DNA from: Silvimonas soli
GTDB taxonomy: Bacteria; Pseudomonadota; Gammaproteobacteria; Burkholderiales; Chitinibacteraceae
Direction: 5' to 3'
DNA: 64,000 nt
Assembly: GCF_030035605.1 (NCBI RefSeq)
Contig: NZ_CP106736.1
Span: 496,001-560,000, forward strand
The position numbers were made by a program, and so were the translations under genes. The notes under the pieces are model-generated. The model was not told the origin of the DNA. It did not search any database and saw only the letters and a program-made list of their open reading frames with translations. The first letter of the stretch is position 1, and each line of letters starts with the position of its first letter. Shown here piece by piece: positions 61,751-64,000 of this stretch.

Positions 61751-63634
61751 TTACTTCTGTGCCATCACCGCTTCCAGCTCATCCATCACCTTATCCATAC
61801 GCCGCACAATGGCTTGATATGGCGCCGGTGTGGCCATATCCAGCCCGGCACGCTTGACCACCTGGTACGCATCATCCGAGCCACCGGCTTTGAGCATGTT
61901 GAAGTAACGCTCACGCAAGGCGGTGTCGCCCTTCTCGATGCCTTCCGCAAAGTACGCGGCGGCGCTGATTGAGGTGGCGTATTGGTAGACGTAGAAGTCT
62001 GAGTAGAAGTGCGGGATGTACGCCCACTCCACGCCGTACAAGTCGTCAATGTGCACCACGCCTTGCGCGTCGCCGTGATAACGCTTGAGCAGTTCCAGAT
62101 ACATCTTGCTCAGGTCGGCGCCGGTCAGCGACTGGTCGTGCTCGATGGCGTCGTGCGCTTTGAGTTCAAACTCGGCGAACATGGCTTGGCGGAAGAAGGT
62201 ACCACGTAGCAATTCCAGTTCCTGACTCAACGCGAATACTTTTTCTGCCCTGGTTTTGGCGTGACTGGCAACGTAATCGGCCAGCAGCATTTCGTTGGTG
62301 GTGGACGGGATTTCGGCAACAAAGATTGGGTAGTCGGCCGTTTCAAACGGCTGCGCGCCGTTAGCCAGCACGGTGTGCATGGCATGACCCCATTCGTGCG
62401 CCAGAGTGGACACACTCTCGTAGCCACCATCAAAAGTCATCAACACAAACGGGTGCACGTCATATGCGGCGCCATTCATATACGCGCCTGAATGCTTGCC
62501 TTGCTGTTGCAGCGAGTGCATCCAGCCTTTCTGAAAGTTGGCGCCCAGCGTCTTCACGTAGTCGTCGCCTAACGGTTGCACCGCATCCAGCGTCAGCGCT
62601 TCAGCTTCGGCCAGAGAATACTGACGTGGCGGATTGGCCAGAGGTACGTAAATGTCTTGATAGCCCGCTTGCTTCAGGCCCAGCAACTTGCTGCGCAGTT
62701 TGAAGTATCGATGCAGTGTGGGCAGCCCGGCATTGGCTTGGGCCACCAGCGTGGTGTACACGGCATCGGGCGTATTGCCGCCCGACAACGCCATGTCCAG
62801 TGAGCTGTCATATTTTCGCGCACGGGCTTTGAATACATTGCCACGCAGATGGGCCACGTAGATCGCCCCGATAGTGCGCTCGTAAGCCTTGAATACCGGC
62901 CAGAAGGCCTTGAATACCTGCTGACGCACTTTTGGATCGCGGTCGCTACGCAGGGAGACGTAGGTTTCCTGATCCAGCGTATAGACTTTGCCGCGCACGG
63001 TGATCTTGGGCCACGGCAGCTCGGCATTGGTCAGCAGGTTGTAGATGGAGCCCGCTTGTTCCAGTGGGTCATTAGCAGCGGCCAGCAGGTTTTCTTCACC
63101 TGCGCTGAGCGTGTGGGCAGACAAGCGCAGCGCGGTATGCAGCATGTAGCTGAACTTCTGTAGACCCGGCTCTTGTTTGATCCAGGTGTCGATCTTTTCC
63201 GCCCCAATCGCCGCAATTTCCGGGCTGATAAACGCCGTTGCCTGATCAACCTGGCTATCAAGCGAATAAGCCAACTGGTTGCGCGCCTGGTTGGCGTCGT
63301 CCTTGGTATTGGCATCGGCTTTCAGGCCGGAATAAACCTCCAGCCGATTGGCGCGGCGGCGGATATCGGACATGGTCTGCAAACCCTTGAGCAAACTGGC
63401 CGAACTGGTACCCAGCGTGCCTTGTAGTGCCTTCATTTTTGGCAAATCGGCCAGTAGTGCCTGGCGCTCGGTTTCCCATGCGGCGTCGGAGGGATACAGC
63501 GAAGTCAGATCCCACACTGCAGGTGGGTTGGCTGAAGGGTTGCTTTGGGTTGTAGCGGCAGAAGCAGCGAAGGCGGGGGTAACAAAAGACAGAGACGTAA
63601 AAGCGAGGGCAACAGCAAGTGCGATGCGTTTCAT
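61751..63634 (-). CDS. pepF: Exported oligoendopeptidase F (M3 family metallopeptidase)
   Basis: A 627-residue zinc peptidase with a signal peptide (KRIALAVALAFTSLSFVTPA, cut after FAA), so it acts in the periplasm, unlike the cytosolic lactococcal enzyme. The PepF N-terminal domain (WDLTSLYPSDAAWETERQAL) is followed by the catalytic domain with HEWGHAMHTVL (zinc-binding His-Glu-x-x-His near residue 410) and EIPSTTNEMLLADYV with the third-ligand Glu. The C-terminal YQYATSISAAAYFAEGIEKG segment is typical. The TTG-started longer frame is less likely than the ATG at 63634. Confidence 0.92.
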   Translation of the reverse strand: MKRIALAVALAFTSLSFVTPAFAASAATTQSNPSANPPAVWDLTSLYPSDAAWETERQALLADLPKMKALQGTLGTSSASLLKGLQTMSDIRRRANRLEVYSGLKADANTKDDANQARNQLAYSLDSQVDQATAFISPEIAAIGAEKIDTWIKQEPGLQKFSYMLHTALRLSAHTLSAGEENLLAAANDPLEQAGSIYNLLTNAELPWPKITVRGKVYTLDQETYVSLRSDRDPKVRQQVFKAFWPVFKAYERTIGAIYVAHLRGNVFKARARKYDSSLDMALSGGNTPDAVYTTLVAQANAGLPTLHRYFKLRSKLLGLKQAGYQDIYVPLANPPRQYSLAEAEALTLDAVQPLGDDYVKTLGANFQKGWMHSLQQQGKHSGAYMNGAAYDVHPFVLMTFDGGYESVSTLAHEWGHAMHTVLANGAQPFETADYPIFVAEIPSTTNEMLLADYVASHAKTRAEKVFALSQELELLRGTFFRQAMFAEFELKAHDAIEHDQSLTGADLSKMYLELLKRYHGDAQGVVHIDDLYGVEWAYIPHFYSDFYVYQYATSISAAAYFAEGIEKGDTALRERYFNMLKAGGSDDAYQVVKRAGLDMATPAPYQAIVRRMDKVMDELEAVMAQK

Positions 63635-64000
63635 GTACAGGACTCTGGGTAAGGGTCTTGATGCGGACAAGCTGTCCTGCTGGGTTGCGGACAGCGCAGC
63701 TCAAAAAAACAGTTGAGGATTCTGCCGTAGCGCGTCCGGGTTTGTTGCAAAACTGTGTAAACACGAATTACCAGAGCTGAAAATGTTGTACCGAGGATAC
63801 GTAATGCGCCCAAGCGCCGGAATAAAAGGCCTGGCCTGGCCGTTTTGTTAACAGAGCGAATCTTTCTTGCCATCTAACCTGACCGCGCAGGGCAAATAAC
63901 ACGGCAGGCAGCAAACCCGTTCTGGCGCTGCTACGCTGGAGCAGCACCGGCCGATATTGAGCAGGCTATTGCGATGCTATTGCTGAATCCGAATCATCAA
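63635..64000. other. End of window without a clear gene
   Basis: 366 bases upstream of pepF with no convincing gene. An ATG at 63974 (MLLLNPNHQ, with AGG about eight bases before it) stays open to the window end and might begin a plus-strand gene, but nine codons are too few to judge. Confidence 0.3.

Overview
The window looks like an ordinary stretch of chromosome from a motile, aerobic Gram-negative bacterium, most likely a betaproteobacterium. The pointers are families typical of that class (DUF3579 next to argF, DUF2788, DUF3149, a BPSS1780-like membrane protein), a sigma54/sigma28 flagellar cluster, and the trxA-rho-rpmE2 order. Neisseriales (Chitinibacteraceae-like) is my guess and cannot be proved from the sequence. 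I see no rRNA, tRNA, CRISPR array, transposase, integrase or phage gene. Coding density is high and most operons end in clear hairpins.

Layout. 1-6.6 kb: the tail of an unknown gene, two D-2-hydroxyacid dehydrogenases, a large secreted Trp/Tyr/Gly-rich repeat protein, an AraC regulator and a LysE exporter. 6.8-9.8 kb: a YqjI-like PadR regulator with a His-rich N-terminus, an Omp85-type barrel and a YqjH-like siderophore-interacting flavoprotein; the regulator and the flavoprotein genes share a near-identical 30-bp operator. 9.9-11.2 kb: a self-overlapping tetR/NAD(P)-binding-protein pair. 11.4-15.8 kb: a Fur-type promoter feeding two small membrane proteins, a PepSY membrane protein and a TonB-dependent siderophore receptor. 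16-18 kb: uraA and upp (uracil salvage). 19.1-24.4 kb: the imuA-imuB-dnaE2 mutagenesis cassette behind a promoter with a GAAC-N4-GTTC box. 25-27.3 kb: a TPR protein and an L,D-transpeptidase that share a C-terminal NTF2-like domain. 27.4-34.6 kb: housekeeping genes including argF, a LeuE-like exporter, argG, ppnP, dinB and yajQ. 34.6-40.3 kb: a GT39-like glycosyltransferase, rpmE2, rho, trxA and radA.

40.4-51.9 kb holds a complete flgBCDEFGHIJKL run on the minus strand. It encodes the flagellar rod, hook, L/P rings, rod-cap muramidase and both hook-filament junction proteins. A sigma54 promoter lies before flgB and a sigma28-like promoter before flgK. Divergent from flgB is a bactofilin gene with its own near-perfect sigma54 promoter, which suggests that this cytoskeletal polymer is made together with the flagellum. 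53-64 kb holds small envelope and hypothetical genes (DUF1345, DUF2185, DUF4142, a Pro-rich protein), a P-loop kinase, a Tat-exported prolyl oligopeptidase, DUF3224, a broken mutarotase-like gene beside an intact one, and a secreted oligoendopeptidase F.

I found no clear undescribed defence or metabolic system. The best leads are regulatory: the duplicated PadR operator around an iron/nickel-type module, the non-E. coli-type SOS box, and the sigma54-driven bactofilin. Start sites were often moved inward from the longest reading frame on the basis of ribosome binding sites and family N-termini. Family names come from recognition of motifs, not from database searches.
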